Positions 1 through 8,207 of a stretch of 14,032 nt of DNA are shown one piece after another (position 1 is the first letter of the stretch; the number at the start of each line of letters is the position of its first letter). The stretch covers positions 1 to 14,032 of the forward strand of contig JAEFDA010000007.1 in NCBI GenBank assembly GCA_016126025.1, written 5' to 3'. The notes below the pieces were generated by a model. The model saw nothing but the letters and a program-made list of their open reading frames with translations, made no database searches and had not been told where the DNA came from. This DNA comes from Nitrososphaerota archaeon. Lineage in GTDB: Archaea > Thermoproteota > Nitrososphaeria > Nitrososphaerales > Nitrosopumilaceae. A program made the position numbers and the translations under genes.

Positions 1-54
1 ACTAAGTCCCAAATCATGTATAAGATCGTATCTGCATCGGTTAGATGACTGTCA

Positions 55-76
55 CTTTTTCATTAACTGAAAAAAG
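55..76. terminator. Hairpin with T/A tracts, possible bidirectional terminator
   Basis: The arms at 55-62 (ctttttca) and 68-76 (tgaaaaaag) are nearly perfect inverted repeats around a 5-nt loop. They give a T5 tract on the + strand and a T6 tract on the - strand. Archaeal termination often needs only an oligo-T tract, so this could end transcription from either side. It lies outside the 12.4-kb element, in the left flank. The rest of 1-104 shows no gene. Confidence 0.35.
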
Positions 77-104
77 GAAATGTGTTGGTGGTTAATTCCC
101 TACG

Positions 105-111
105 GCCCAAA
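105..111. repeat. Left copy of 7-bp target site duplication (gcccaaa)
   Basis: The seven bases immediately outside the left terminal inverted repeat are gcccaaa. The same seven bases, in the same orientation, lie immediately outside the right terminal inverted repeat at 12503-12509. The match stops at exactly seven: the next base is t on the left (start of the repeat) and a on the right. An exact direct repeat at both outer edges of an inverted-repeat pair is the usual mark of transposition. Confidence 0.8.
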
Positions 112-163
112 TGGACTGTAACATTCTAGGCGCCTGGCCGCAACTGTAACAAAAGGGCGCCTG
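112..163 (+). repeat. Left 52-bp terminal inverted repeat
   Basis: Positions 112-163 match the reverse complement of 12451-12502 at 50 of 52 positions. Internally it contains two direct units, each starting actgtaaca and ending ggcgcctg, at 115-136 and 143-163. Their GGCGCC palindromes (129-134 and 156-161) are 27 bp apart. Paired binding sites within an end are known for transposons that assemble several transposase subunits per end. Confidence 0.8.
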
Positions 164-180
164 CGCCAAATTTGACCACC

Positions 181-235
181 ATTTCCACTCCAACCCGTAT
201 TTCCACTCCACTAATCAGACCACCATTTCCACTCC
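181..235 (+). repeat. Three ATTTCCACTCC boxes inside the left end
   Basis: Perfect copies of the 11-mer atttccactcc lie at 181-191, 199-209 and 225-235, spaced 18 and 26 bp apart. The last two-thirds of the segment resembles the box arrays at 8394-8466, 9262-9341 and 12352-12451. Here the boxes point in the same + direction as at the right end, although the terminal repeats themselves are inverted. They may be accessory transposase sites or host-factor sites; the function is unknown. Confidence 0.65.
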
Positions 236-240
236 GCATG

Positions 241-416
241 CCTTGACATCCGTCAGTACCATGTCTCATGGTTCGTGCGTCCGTGCTACCGTCCGGCGCC
301 CACACTGGCCGCGAGGACTACTGACCGTTGTGGTCTAGCCTTGTCGGAAGCGGGAAGCGCGCCGATGATCGACCACATGCAGGCCGCCCATGGATGGCAG
401 ACATTGGGATCTGACG
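241..416. other. Gene-free stretch between left end and first cargo gene
   Basis: A short + strand frame starting at 275 crosses this stretch. It overlaps the convincing - strand gene from 417, has no recognisable domain and no TATA-like box at the right distance, so it is not called. No other structure is seen. Confidence 0.4.
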
Positions 417-890
417 CTAAACCAGCTCATCATGTCGCTTTTCAAGCGCGGCATACTCCGATTTGGCAAGTTCGTGCATCTCTTTCAGAATAGGCGACCT
501 AGGATCCGAACCCATGCTAAGCTGGGCATGTGCGGCCACCACTCTGTTATACAGAGCCTGTAACTCTGCCGACAGAAGATGGCCGGACGTTTGGAAAAGG
601 TCAGTCATGCGCTCTAGGCCATCTTCCTGCATCCAGTATGGGCGTGAGACAGTCCCGCCCTTTGCATGCATGGCTCCCAAGAGAGTGTTGAGGCTGCCAC
701 ATGCAGCCATGCATTCTTTGACTTGGTTCCGCTCGGTGGCGGTTCTCCGGATCCTGTCCTCCTTCCGAGCTCTCCATTTGGCTATTCCAGTGCTGAAAAG
801 CCCCGCAACGGCGGCCCCAACCAGAGACCCGATTATGCCTATGACGAGCGGGGTTATGTTGTTTTCCAGTTCGCCAAGAATATCAACCAA
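417..890 (-). CDS. Small single-span membrane protein, unknown function
   Basis: This encodes a 157-residue protein that I do not recognise. Residues about 12-35 form one hydrophobic segment rich in G, A, I and V. A strongly basic stretch follows directly (KWRARKEDRIRR, about 38-49), so the C-terminal 110 residues are predicted to be cytoplasmic. They look helical and hydrophilic with heptad-like leucines (about 92-117 and 135-157). The start is TTG: an in-frame TGA lies immediately upstream, so no earlier start is possible, and a TATA-like box is centred about 25 bp upstream, which fits a leaderless transcript. The gene is the outermost cargo at the left end and is transcribed away from the transposase promoter region. 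A membrane-anchored accessory to the defence genes is conceivable, but nothing in the sequence shows it. Confidence 0.6.
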   Translation of the reverse strand: MVDILGELENNITPLVIGIIGSLVGAAVAGLFSTGIAKWRARKEDRIRRTATERNQVKECMAACGSLNTLLGAMHAKGGTVSRPYWMQEDGLERMTDLFQTSGHLLSAELQALYNRVVAAHAQLSMGSDPRSPILKEMHELAKSEYAALEKRHDELV

Positions 891-911
891 TCACAAGCGG
901 TGTGGTGTTTG

Positions 912-919
912 GTTATATT
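912..919 (-). promoter_or_regulatory. TATA-like box for the membrane protein gene
   Basis: On the - strand this reads aatataac, centred about 25 bp upstream of the TTG at 890. The distance matches the other TATA boxes in the window and supports both the TTG start and a leaderless mRNA. Confidence 0.55.
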
Positions 920-1023
920 CGGGTTACGTCGTGTCGGTTTTGGCGCGCTGTGGCTGCATCTCTGGCCTGCGCGTCACTCAGGTAGCGAACCTAGTCCCAA
1001 TGCATCTTGAACTGGCGTGACTG

Positions 1024-2379
1024 CTAACCAGTACATGTCCCGTCCTGTCTGGCGTCAAATGCCGCCCTCTTGGCGGCCTCCTTGGCCGCCGCCTGTATGA
1101 TTGTGCGCAACTTGTCCTCGCCCCGTATGTGGATGCCCGCTGCCTCGCCCGGGGTGGAGTGTTCCGGCAGCCCCAAATGCTGCCTGATGTGGTTGTGGTA
1201 CGTCTGCAGCCCGGAGAGTATGGCGGCATCCTCGTTTTTCAGTCCGCGGGTGACCTTTTCCCTGTGCCGTATCGTGTTCCCGTTGAAGCTCTCCATCTGG
1301 TTGTTGTTGGTGTCGCCGTCCATCCTGATGTGGGACTCGTGAACGGAGTCCTTCCAGAGGAAGTTGCGGGGTGCATACTCGGCCTTTTGAGCCACAGCGA
1401 AGTTTCTGGCTCCGTCCGATATGAGTGTGGAAGGTGTCTTGCCGGCCACCTCCTTGGCCTTGCGGAACATTGGCCGCACGTCGTCGGTCCCCTTGTGCGT
1501 GGCAACCATCTTGGCAATCCAGTATCTGGTGTCGGCGTCCAGCATGGCGAACAGGTACTTGCGGTCGCCGCGTATTCGCAGATACACCTCGTCCGTTCTC
1601 CACGCCTCGCCAACCTGCGGCAGTATGTGGTCAAAGTACGACTCCATAATATCGCCGAACCGCTCTGCCCAGCGCTGCACGGTCATATGGCTTACAACAC
1701 ATCCGGCCCTACCGAGGGCGCCTGCTGCCTTGCGCGTGGACATTCCACCGTACACCATCTCAACCGCCAGGGTGATGTGCTCGGATGCGCTTCGCCGTCC
1801 CTCAAAGCCCAAGTTGTCCGTGAAGTATTTACCGCAGCCGCGGCACCTGTACTTTGGGACGTCACCGCGCTTGAGCTTCTTGGTACCTTTTCGTATGGTG
1901 TCATCCGAGTCGCAGAACTTGCACCGAGCATTCTCATGCGGTTGTATTATGTGACGCTCGCCGCCCTTGAACTGCACTGCCTGTATGTGTTTGCAGACGG
2001 ATATGGTGTGCAGGTGGTCCGGACAGGAGCACATCCAGCCGCGCCCGAAGTCCCGGACCTCGTACGTTCGGTCGGCGCTTTGTGATTTGACCAGGTAGTG
2101 GTCGGGCGCGATGCGCTCCACCTGCCCGCCGGCCTCGTGCATCATCAGGCCGCGGTCTGCCCGCGCCTTGGGGCCGAGGCGCCGCTCCAGGGCGTACGCG
2201 TGCTTGCAGAATTGTACGGTGTCGGGGCAGGAGCAGTCCCAGCCGCCGGCGGTCCGCGACAGCGTGTATTTGGTGTTTGGCGTGGTCTGGGACTTGACTT
2301 CGTACGTGGAGTCGTCCAGCCGCCGTACCTGTTCGCCCATCTCCAGTATCGCCCGTCCCCTCTCGCGCCTGTAGTTCAT
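1024..2379 (-). CDS. DDE transposase with tandem SWIM zinc fingers
   Basis: This 451-residue protein has an unusual N-terminus with two SWIM-type zinc fingers (CxCx(n)CxH). The first is at C49, C51, C58 and H60; the second is at C117, C119, C129 and H131. A zinc ribbon follows (C153, C156, C179, C182), then a helix-turn-helix-like region (about 196-240). The RNase H-like catalytic core comes next, with candidate acidic triad D263 (TDE), D322 (SDG) and E363 (QMESFNG). The core resembles IS6/IS240-type transposases; SWIM domains are known in some transposases and bind nucleic acid or protein. The ATG at 2379 is supported by a TATA box about 25 bp upstream. The frame is intact, so the enzyme may be active. 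It is the only transposase in the 12.4-kb element and the best candidate for moving it, although it could also be an independent insertion sequence; I found no convincing tight inverted repeats around the gene alone. Confidence 0.9.
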   Translation of the reverse strand: MNYRRERGRAILEMGEQVRRLDDSTYEVKSQTTPNTKYTLSRTAGGWDCSCPDTVQFCKHAYALERRLGPKARADRGLMMHEAGGQVERIAPDHYLVKSQSADRTYEVRDFGRGWMCSCPDHLHTISVCKHIQAVQFKGGERHIIQPHENARCKFCDSDDTIRKGTKKLKRGDVPKYRCRGCGKYFTDNLGFEGRRSASEHITLAVEMVYGGMSTRKAAGALGRAGCVVSHMTVQRWAERFGDIMESYFDHILPQVGEAWRTDEVYLRIRGDRKYLFAMLDADTRYWIAKMVATHKGTDDVRPMFRKAKEVAGKTPSTLISDGARNFAVAQKAEYAPRNFLWKDSVHESHIRMDGDTNNNQMESFNGNTIRHREKVTRGLKNEDAAILSGLQTYHNHIRQHLGLPEHSTPGEAAGIHIRGEDKLRTIIQAAAKEAAKRAAFDARQDGTCTG

Positions 2380-2400
2380 TACATAAGATGTGCATCCGTA

Positions 2401-2408
2401 CTATATTA
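2401..2408 (-). promoter_or_regulatory. TATA box of the transposase gene
   Basis: On the - strand this reads taatatag, centred about 25 bp upstream of the ATG at 2379. The spacing implies a leaderless transcript. Confidence 0.65.
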
Positions 2409-2521
2409 AGAAGGACGCAATAGGTCGAGAGTGTCCGTAGTGTTAGTACTGTTTGGCCGCAACAGCGGAAAACCGGCGCCGCATGCTGCGTTTTGTCCCG
2501 GCAGGCTTTCGTCAGACTACG

Positions 2522-3634
2522 CTAGCCGTGCTCCTTTTGGTATTCGGCAGCCTTCTGCGTGTTTAGCCTGGGACTGGTGTTTCCATAGCGGACGTGAAAG
2601 TCGCTGTTGACGTAAACCCAGCGCGGTTTGCGCGCCGGAATCTCGATCACCAAGTACTGCTCACCGCTGGACCCAAATTTCATGTCGACCAGTACTCCCA
2701 AATGCTCCATTACAGAATTCCTAATGGCCGACTGCAACCCGTCAAGGCTTTTGTACACCTTCAGGTCTTTCTTCAGCCCAACCGGCTTGCCGCCGTCGTT
2801 CACGCCGATGAACAGCCGCCCGCCCTCCGCGTTGGCAAAGGCGGCCACCGCTATGGCCACCTCCTTCTTTATTTCGTTGGACTTGTTGGCCTTGGTGTCT
2901 TTCGCCGGTACTGAAAACGTCTCCTTGAACTCGTTACGGTCGTCTTCACATTCTGGAATGGCAAGGTCTACTCGGTGTGGTGCGAGGTCGGCTTCCGGCA
3001 GCGTGTCGTTTTGGCCAGACCTGATTTGCCGGTCTGGCGCAGCGCCTTTCCGAACCAAGCGCAAAGATGGCCTGTTGTATGTTGCAGAACCGTCTGCCTT
3101 AGCCGCGTAGTGCATTCTTTGTTCCCCGTCCCGCTCTTTCTCGTAGGCGTCTATCTTGCCCTCTTCAGCAAGCTCGTCTAGGGCACTCTGAATCTTCCCA
3201 CTCTCCATGTCCGCGGCCAAACGCAGCCCGTTGGCTGCTATTAGATCGGTTCCATACTCGTCCTGGAAGCAGTTGAGTTCAATCCCCACGCGCATAAGAT
3301 CCTGCGGATACATCCTACATAAGCACTCTGCAATGGCGAACTTGATTTCACCCATCCGTCCTACAACTGGTGTCTGGGTGTCTGTCTTGTAGTGGAACAC
3401 TGGTTCTCCATACCCAGTATCTCTGTGCGAGACTACCGTGCCTTCCACTAGGAGCTCGTCCAAAGCCTCGGTGAGTTTATCACCGCCCCCAAACCCGATC
3501 AGGTGTTGTCCGTCGGCGCCCGTTCTGCCTTTGAAGCATGTGACCGCCATACCATCCTCGGTACGTCCTAGTGGATAGATCGCGCGGAGGCACTCCACGA
3601 CAACTTGCTTGATCTCCTCTGTTGTACCACCCAT
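2522..3634 (-). CDS. AlbA_2/Schlafen-type protein with duplicated N-terminal domain
   Basis: This encodes a 370-residue protein. The C-terminal third (about 227-357) is an AlbA_2 domain, recognised by NEFKET (234-239), FANAEGGRLFIGVND (266-280) and FHVRYGNTSPRL (346-357). The family is also called the divergent AAA_4 or Schlafen AlbA_2 domain and is common next to restriction systems; related eukaryotic Schlafens cleave RNA. The N-terminal half is an internal duplication: EIKQVVVECLRAIYP (7-21) matches EIKFAIAECLCRMYP (96-110), and each copy continues to an ALDEL..EG segment (57-65, 151-159), like two winged-helix units. An upstream in-frame ATG exists at 3694, but the ATG at 3634 is preferred because a TATA box is centred 27 bp upstream of it and the first repeat begins there. 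The stop-to-start gap from the upstream Type ISP gene is about 200 bp, so this gene has its own promoter. Confidence 0.8.
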   Translation of the reverse strand: MGGTTEEIKQVVVECLRAIYPLGRTEDGMAVTCFKGRTGADGQHLIGFGGGDKLTEALDELLVEGTVVSHRDTGYGEPVFHYKTDTQTPVVGRMGEIKFAIAECLCRMYPQDLMRVGIELNCFQDEYGTDLIAANGLRLAADMESGKIQSALDELAEEGKIDAYEKERDGEQRMHYAAKADGSATYNRPSLRLVRKGAAPDRQIRSGQNDTLPEADLAPHRVDLAIPECEDDRNEFKETFSVPAKDTKANKSNEIKKEVAIAVAAFANAEGGRLFIGVNDGGKPVGLKKDLKVYKSLDGLQSAIRNSVMEHLGVLVDMKFGSSGEQYLVIEIPARKPRWVYVNSDFHVRYGNTSPRLNTQKAAEYQKEHG

Positions 3635-3657
3635 GCTTTGTGCATGGTATAGTATCG

Positions 3658-3665
3658 TATAATTT
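3658..3665 (-). promoter_or_regulatory. TATA box of the AlbA_2 gene
   Basis: On the - strand this reads aaattata, centred about 27 bp upstream of the ATG at 3634. The box lies inside the longer reading frame that begins at 3694, which argues that the longer start is not used. Confidence 0.6.
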
Positions 3666-3837
3666 GTTTGGGCGCAGTCGTGCACAGAACCCACAGTGTG
3701 TCATACGGCCAACTATGCCGCATGGCAAAAATCCGTAGCAACACCGTCCCCACTGCGCGGCGCCGGCCAACGGCGACCACCGGCCGCGCATTCTGACATG
3801 CGTTCCCGCGCCTGTTGCGACACACCACGCATTACTG

Positions 3838-6800
3838 TCACGCGCGGACGTTGCTTATTGTAGGTTCACGGCTTAGCATTTCGCGCCATCCGGCCAAAAT
3901 GTCGGAGTCCACCTTGAGAACACTGGCCGCTGCACTGTCTATTATTACGCGCGCCGGGTCGTCTGCGTGCTTCATGGGCATGATCTCCATGTCACAAACC
4001 CTGTCGTATGCCTCGCGCAGAGCACCCCACCCCGGATTGTCCGGTTTCGGTATGCGGATCTCCTTAAGATGCCCCAGTGAAAATTGCGGATAATCAAGAG
4101 TTTTACTGCGCCGGTTGAGCAGCATCATCCTGACTGGTGTGGAGTTCAGCCACACCGCCAGCGCCTTTGCCGTTTGTTCATCTTTGACGCTGACGGGAAT
4201 CCACCCGCTGCCGATCGACGGGTCGTCCGAATACAGGGCCGTCAAGCGACCATTTGTGGTTCTAAACTTTGCGGCAACAAGCAGGTTGCTCCGCCGCTCC
4301 CAGAGTTTTTTCGCTGCAGCATCCGCCGGCTTGCGCCACGATTCCGGCTCGCCGCGAATGGTCTTTCTCAGTTTGGCGCTGACCAACCAGAACGTCTTGA
4401 CGGCGCCTGCGGTCCCTTCTTCGCAAGCCTTGTAGGCATTGCCGCGCAACTGCTGGCCGGCAGGTCCTATCTCATAACGCCGCCCCACCTGCTCCAGCAG
4501 CGGCGAGGACTCCAGGTGCAGTATCTCCCCGGCCAAGTCGGCGTTGCGCCACTGCGCCGGCGACCAGTCGCCGACCCTGACGCGTTCGGCTGGCCATGAT
4601 ACCACACTTCCCCACTCTCTAGCGTTGCCACCAGATATCGCGTCGGCTACCTCTATTGCCTCCTTGGCGCTCTTCGGCATCCGGTGCAATGACACAAACT
4701 CGGTCGGCGGCTTGGTGTCTCCGTCGTACCGCCTGCACACCATCAGGGACTCGTGAATGCCCGTCTTGTACGAGAAGTTCAGCCGCTTTGGGTCGTGGGA
4801 CGTTATGATGCGCTCCACATGGAACCTCTCGGCCAAGAATTTCCGCTCTTTTAGCCCCGACGTGTTCGTACAGGCCGTGGCAGGAAGCACCTTCGCCAGA
4901 GTCCCCCGCTCCGCATCCAGCAGCCTGTCGGCCAGCGGCGTAAAGAACGTGCTAATGCTGTTGGAGTCTATGGTCTCTCCCGCCCTACGGTCCATCCGCC
5001 GCAGTTCGTCCCGTATGGCCATCTCGTTCTTCTGCATGAGTTTGACTATGTTGGGCGGAAATTTGCGGTTTCGTGCCTTGTTGCTGCCGAAGGGCGGGTT
5101 CATTATCACCGCGTCCAGTCCGCTCAACGGGAACTCATGCTTAGAACGGTCGACTTGTTCGGCCTGCAGGTCGCCTATGCTGCGCAGCGGTTGTACGAAT
5201 GTCTCCCAAGTGTCGCGGCCGCTGGCAGCCCGCAGTATCTCCACAGAGCCGGCCTTCACCCCGCCGCCGGGCTGCGGCCCGTGCTTCATGGTGTAGATGT
5301 TCATGTTTTTGTAGTCGATGGTGGGGGCCCCCAGCGTGAGGTTGCAGGCAGCCAGCTGCACGGCATGCAGGTTTATGTCCAGGCCGCACAGCACATCCTC
5401 GACCAGCCTGCGGTGTATATCGATGCGGGAGCGGTCGTCCATGTCGCCGTGCCCCATGCGGTCCTTGACGGTCTTCAATGTCGCCATCAGCAGTGTTCCG
5501 GTCCCGCACGCCGGGTCCATTACGCGGAGCCGCCGCACCGCGTCCGCATCATTCCAGTCCGTGAAACCATGCGGGAACGCCAAGCGCGCCAGCATGAGGG
5601 CCGGCACGTTGCCTGTATATTTGGCGCTGTCGCTCGTGGCAGTACCAAGTATGTCGTGGTATAGCGGGCCCGCATGGTCGTACCCCAGCTCGCTCAGCGA
5701 GTCGGCGATGCGGTTGGCGACATCGGCCATGCGGCGGACTGCCCTGTTCACGTTCTCCGAATCATTCCCTGAGAGTGCCTGCATTATGGCCAGGGCCGGC
5801 TCGAACACGGGCTTGTAGTCCTTTTCCAGTATGAATTTCCACGCGCCGGCCAGCACATCGCACGGCTTGTCGGAGGAGCCCACCGCATTGAGGTCCGGCA
5901 ACCCGTCCACCAGTCCAAGCAGCCGGCGGTGCAGCAGGCAGGCGTTGGTTACCAGCAGCGCCGCTATCTTGGATATGCGCTTGCCGGTGAACTCATCGTC
6001 GCTCATCTTAAGTCCGAGCGTCTCTGCCAGCTCCTGCTCCATTCCGTCCTTTACAAACAGGCGGGCGGCCTCCCCCACCACATAGCCGATATCATCGGAC
6101 ACAATCTTGCCGGGTTTGGACAGTCCCGACGCGCTGACCACCTGCGTGTAGAATTTTTGGGACATCCCCTTCAGGTCGAACGTGGTCTGTATTCCCTCCG
6201 TGGAGACAGAATCCCCATTTGCGGATGACTGCGGGTCGTACAGTTGAAGGAACTGCGCCGGATTCTCTGGTAGGCTGTTGTCGTGCGATGCCAGGGCGCG
6301 CAGTACCTGCCCGGTGGCCTTCCAGCCTTCGGAGTTCCTCTCCAGGGCATCGATGAGATTCTCTCCGGGGTTCAGCAGGACCGGCACTATTATGTAACCA
6401 AACTGCTTGTCTTTGGTCCTTCGCATGACGCGCCCGACCGCCTGCACAACATCAACCGTACTGCTTCGCGGATCCAAAAACGCCACCGCGTCCAATGAGG
6501 GCACGTCGACCCCTTCCGTAAACAGCCTTACGTTTGATATCATGCGGGGGGAGTCCGCGCCCGCCTTTTCCAGATTGCGCAGTCCATCATTGCGGGCAAT
6601 ACTGCCGGATGTGGCATCCAAATGCCTGACCTCGTGCCTCAGGGTTGACCGGACGTCGGGATCCTGCCTCAGCGTCTCGTGCAGTTTGGGCGCGTTCAGC
6701 AGTCTGGTAAATGCTCTGGAGCGTTCCCTGCTGTTTGCAAAGCCGATGACTTTTGACAATTGCTCCGGGGTATCTTCATACAAGCCGCGCGTGGCACCGT

Positions 6801-8130
6801 TGATGGCCTTTGCAACCCCGAGCAGCCGGGCCACGTCCTGCGGTTTCAGGTATTTTTTCCCGTCAACCGTGTCCATCAGCACTGCACTGTCATAAAGGTC
6901 GCTGGCATTCCCCATGTCCGACCCCATGACTATGACCCGGTATCTAGAGAGCTTTCCATCCTCGACTGCTTCCTTGAACGAGATCCTGTGCAGCACGTGC
7001 CCATACGTGTCAACGTCGTCCATGTCCTTCACGCTGTATCCTTTTTTGGTCACCGCCTCCTTTGATTTGGCGGTGAAGATGCGCTGCGTGGCGGTCATGT
7101 AAAGCCGTTTTTTGCTGTGTAGTTTGGCGTCGTCGTGTACGGTGCGGAATGCGGCTCCCTCGATTCCGGTGGTGCGGTGCGCCTCGTCGGCTATCGTCAG
7201 GCCAAAGTCCGGCGCCCCGTGTTCCGTCTGCGCCGCCGACACCTTGTCAAGCGACTGGTACGTGCAAAATACGACCCGAGTGCCATCCCCATTCTGCCGC
7301 AGGAACTGCGCGATTTTTTCAGGATCCGTGGTAACCGGGCACTCCAGCTCGGTGACGCGCATGTCGTCGCTCTCCTTGCTGCCGCCCGACCCCTTGTCCG
7401 AGCAGACAACCAACCCCCTGAGCGCTCTGCCGTTCCTAAGCCACTCCCGGCGCACCTGGGAGACCAGGGTGATGCTGGGCGCCAGGTACAGTATGCGGCC
7501 TCCTTCCGGCACCAACCGCCCGGATATGCAAAGCGAGGTGAACGTCTTGCCCGTTCCACACGCCATGACGAGCTGGCCGCGGTTGTTGCCTCTCAGGCCG
7601 GCCACCACATTTTCTATGGCCCTTGACTGTATCCCCCACGGAGTTAACTCCTCGCGCTGGAATGCTCCCTCGTTGATTCGCTCCCCGTCATACTCATGAA
7701 AGTCGATGCGCCTGACCGGCGGTTTTGCGAGTGTGATGGCCTCCTCGGCGTTTTTGCCCCACCGGCAGGTGGCGACCACCCAGCGCATGCCAAAGAAGCC
7801 GGACGTGGCCAGGAACTTGTCAATCTCTTTCCTCTGTACGGTATCTGACTCATCGTAACACTTGCATTGGATGGCAACCAAACTGCCGTCGTTGAGTTCC
7901 GCCACCAAGTCGGTGCTGACGTCCTTGGCTGGGAAGCCGTGCGACTCACGGTCGGGCCAATCCACCCACCTCCATGCCTGCGCCACCTCGAAACTCGGGA
8001 CGTCCAGTATCAGCCGCTTGAACAGGTTCTCGAACCAGCGGCCCTTTTCAGGTTCACTGCGGCTCTCGCGCCGTATGCGCTCCAGCACCTCTCCGGCGGT
8101 GGGCGCCTCGGGCCAGGGCGGCCGGCTCAA
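3838..8130 (-). CDS. Type ISP single-polypeptide restriction-modification enzyme
   Basis: This 1430-residue protein has the domain order of LlaGI/LlaBIII-type enzymes (COG4889). The N-terminal Mrr-like nuclease has candidate catalytic D74, then Q88-x-K90. The superfamily 2 translocase has motif I MACGTGKT (189-196), DEAH (315-318), MTAT (345-348) and motif VI QAVGRVMRR (563-571). A helical linker follows. The N6-adenine methyltransferase has DPACGTGTL (872-880) and NPPF (1011-1014). The C-terminal target-recognition region is about 1190-1390. Such enzymes bind an asymmetric site, methylate one strand, and otherwise translocate and cut when two enzymes collide, so no separate methylase or specificity gene is needed; none is seen here. 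All key motifs are intact. Lactococcal members are about 1580 residues, so this one is somewhat shorter. The start is TTG: a TAA lies ten codons upstream and no ATG intervenes. An AT-rich stretch about 26 bp upstream is only a weak TATA match. Confidence 0.92.
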   Translation of the reverse strand: MSRPPWPEAPTAGEVLERIRRESRSEPEKGRWFENLFKRLILDVPSFEVAQAWRWVDWPDRESHGFPAKDVSTDLVAELNDGSLVAIQCKCYDESDTVQRKEIDKFLATSGFFGMRWVVATCRWGKNAEEAITLAKPPVRRIDFHEYDGERINEGAFQREELTPWGIQSRAIENVVAGLRGNNRGQLVMACGTGKTFTSLCISGRLVPEGGRILYLAPSITLVSQVRREWLRNGRALRGLVVCSDKGSGGSKESDDMRVTELECPVTTDPEKIAQFLRQNGDGTRVVFCTYQSLDKVSAAQTEHGAPDFGLTIADEAHRTTGIEGAAFRTVHDDAKLHSKKRLYMTATQRIFTAKSKEAVTKKGYSVKDMDDVDTYGHVLHRISFKEAVEDGKLSRYRVIVMGSDMGNASDLYDSAVLMDTVDGKKYLKPQDVARLLGVAKAINGATRGLYEDTPEQLSKVIGFANSRERSRAFTRLLNAPKLHETLRQDPDVRSTLRHEVRHLDATSGSIARNDGLRNLEKAGADSPRMISNVRLFTEGVDVPSLDAVAFLDPRSSTVDVVQAVGRVMRRTKDKQFGYIIVPVLLNPGENLIDALERNSEGWKATGQVLRALASHDNSLPENPAQFLQLYDPQSSANGDSVSTEGIQTTFDLKGMSQKFYTQVVSASGLSKPGKIVSDDIGYVVGEAARLFVKDGMEQELAETLGLKMSDDEFTGKRISKIAALLVTNACLLHRRLLGLVDGLPDLNAVGSSDKPCDVLAGAWKFILEKDYKPVFEPALAIMQALSGNDSENVNRAVRRMADVANRIADSLSELGYDHAGPLYHDILGTATSDSAKYTGNVPALMLARLAFPHGFTDWNDADAVRRLRVMDPACGTGTLLMATLKTVKDRMGHGDMDDRSRIDIHRRLVEDVLCGLDINLHAVQLAACNLTLGAPTIDYKNMNIYTMKHGPQPGGGVKAGSVEILRAASGRDTWETFVQPLRSIGDLQAEQVDRSKHEFPLSGLDAVIMNPPFGSNKARNRKFPPNIVKLMQKNEMAIRDELRRMDRRAGETIDSNSISTFFTPLADRLLDAERGTLAKVLPATACTNTSGLKERKFLAERFHVERIITSHDPKRLNFSYKTGIHESLMVCRRYDGDTKPPTEFVSLHRMPKSAKEAIEVADAISGGNAREWGSVVSWPAERVRVGDWSPAQWRNADLAGEILHLESSPLLEQVGRRYEIGPAGQQLRGNAYKACEEGTAGAVKTFWLVSAKLRKTIRGEPESWRKPADAAAKKLWERRSNLLVAAKFRTTNGRLTALYSDDPSIGSGWIPVSVKDEQTAKALAVWLNSTPVRMMLLNRRSKTLDYPQFSLGHLKEIRIPKPDNPGWGALREAYDRVCDMEIMPMKHADDPARVIIDSAAASVLKVDSDILAGWREMLSREPTISNVRA

Positions 8131-8207
8131 GGCCGGCCCTCTGGAAACGTTGAAATTGTGTTAGGGAGTAGCGGATGGCATGGCCGCCGTCTCGCGTTAG
8201 ATTGAGG

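Noticed and set aside
181..235. TTTCCACTCC boxes as a CRISPR array
   Set aside because: The repeat unit is only about 11 bp and the spacing is irregular (7-15 bp gaps); no cas genes are present.
275..493. 72-residue + strand frame
   Set aside because: No domain, no promoter-like element at the right distance, and overlap with the better supported - strand gene.
463..1020. 185-residue + strand frame
   Set aside because: It lies antisense to the membrane protein gene, which has a promoter at the right distance and a coherent membrane segment; the + frame has neither.
1129..2085. 318-residue + strand frame
   Set aside because: It is a shadow of the transposase, whose zinc-finger and DDE motifs are clear on the - strand.
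1023..2457. Imperfect 12-bp inverted repeat (gctaaccagtac and the complement of gtactgtttggc) as ends of an insertion sequence around the transposase
   Set aside because: Two mismatches, overlap with the stop codon on the left, and no flanking target duplication; too weak to call.
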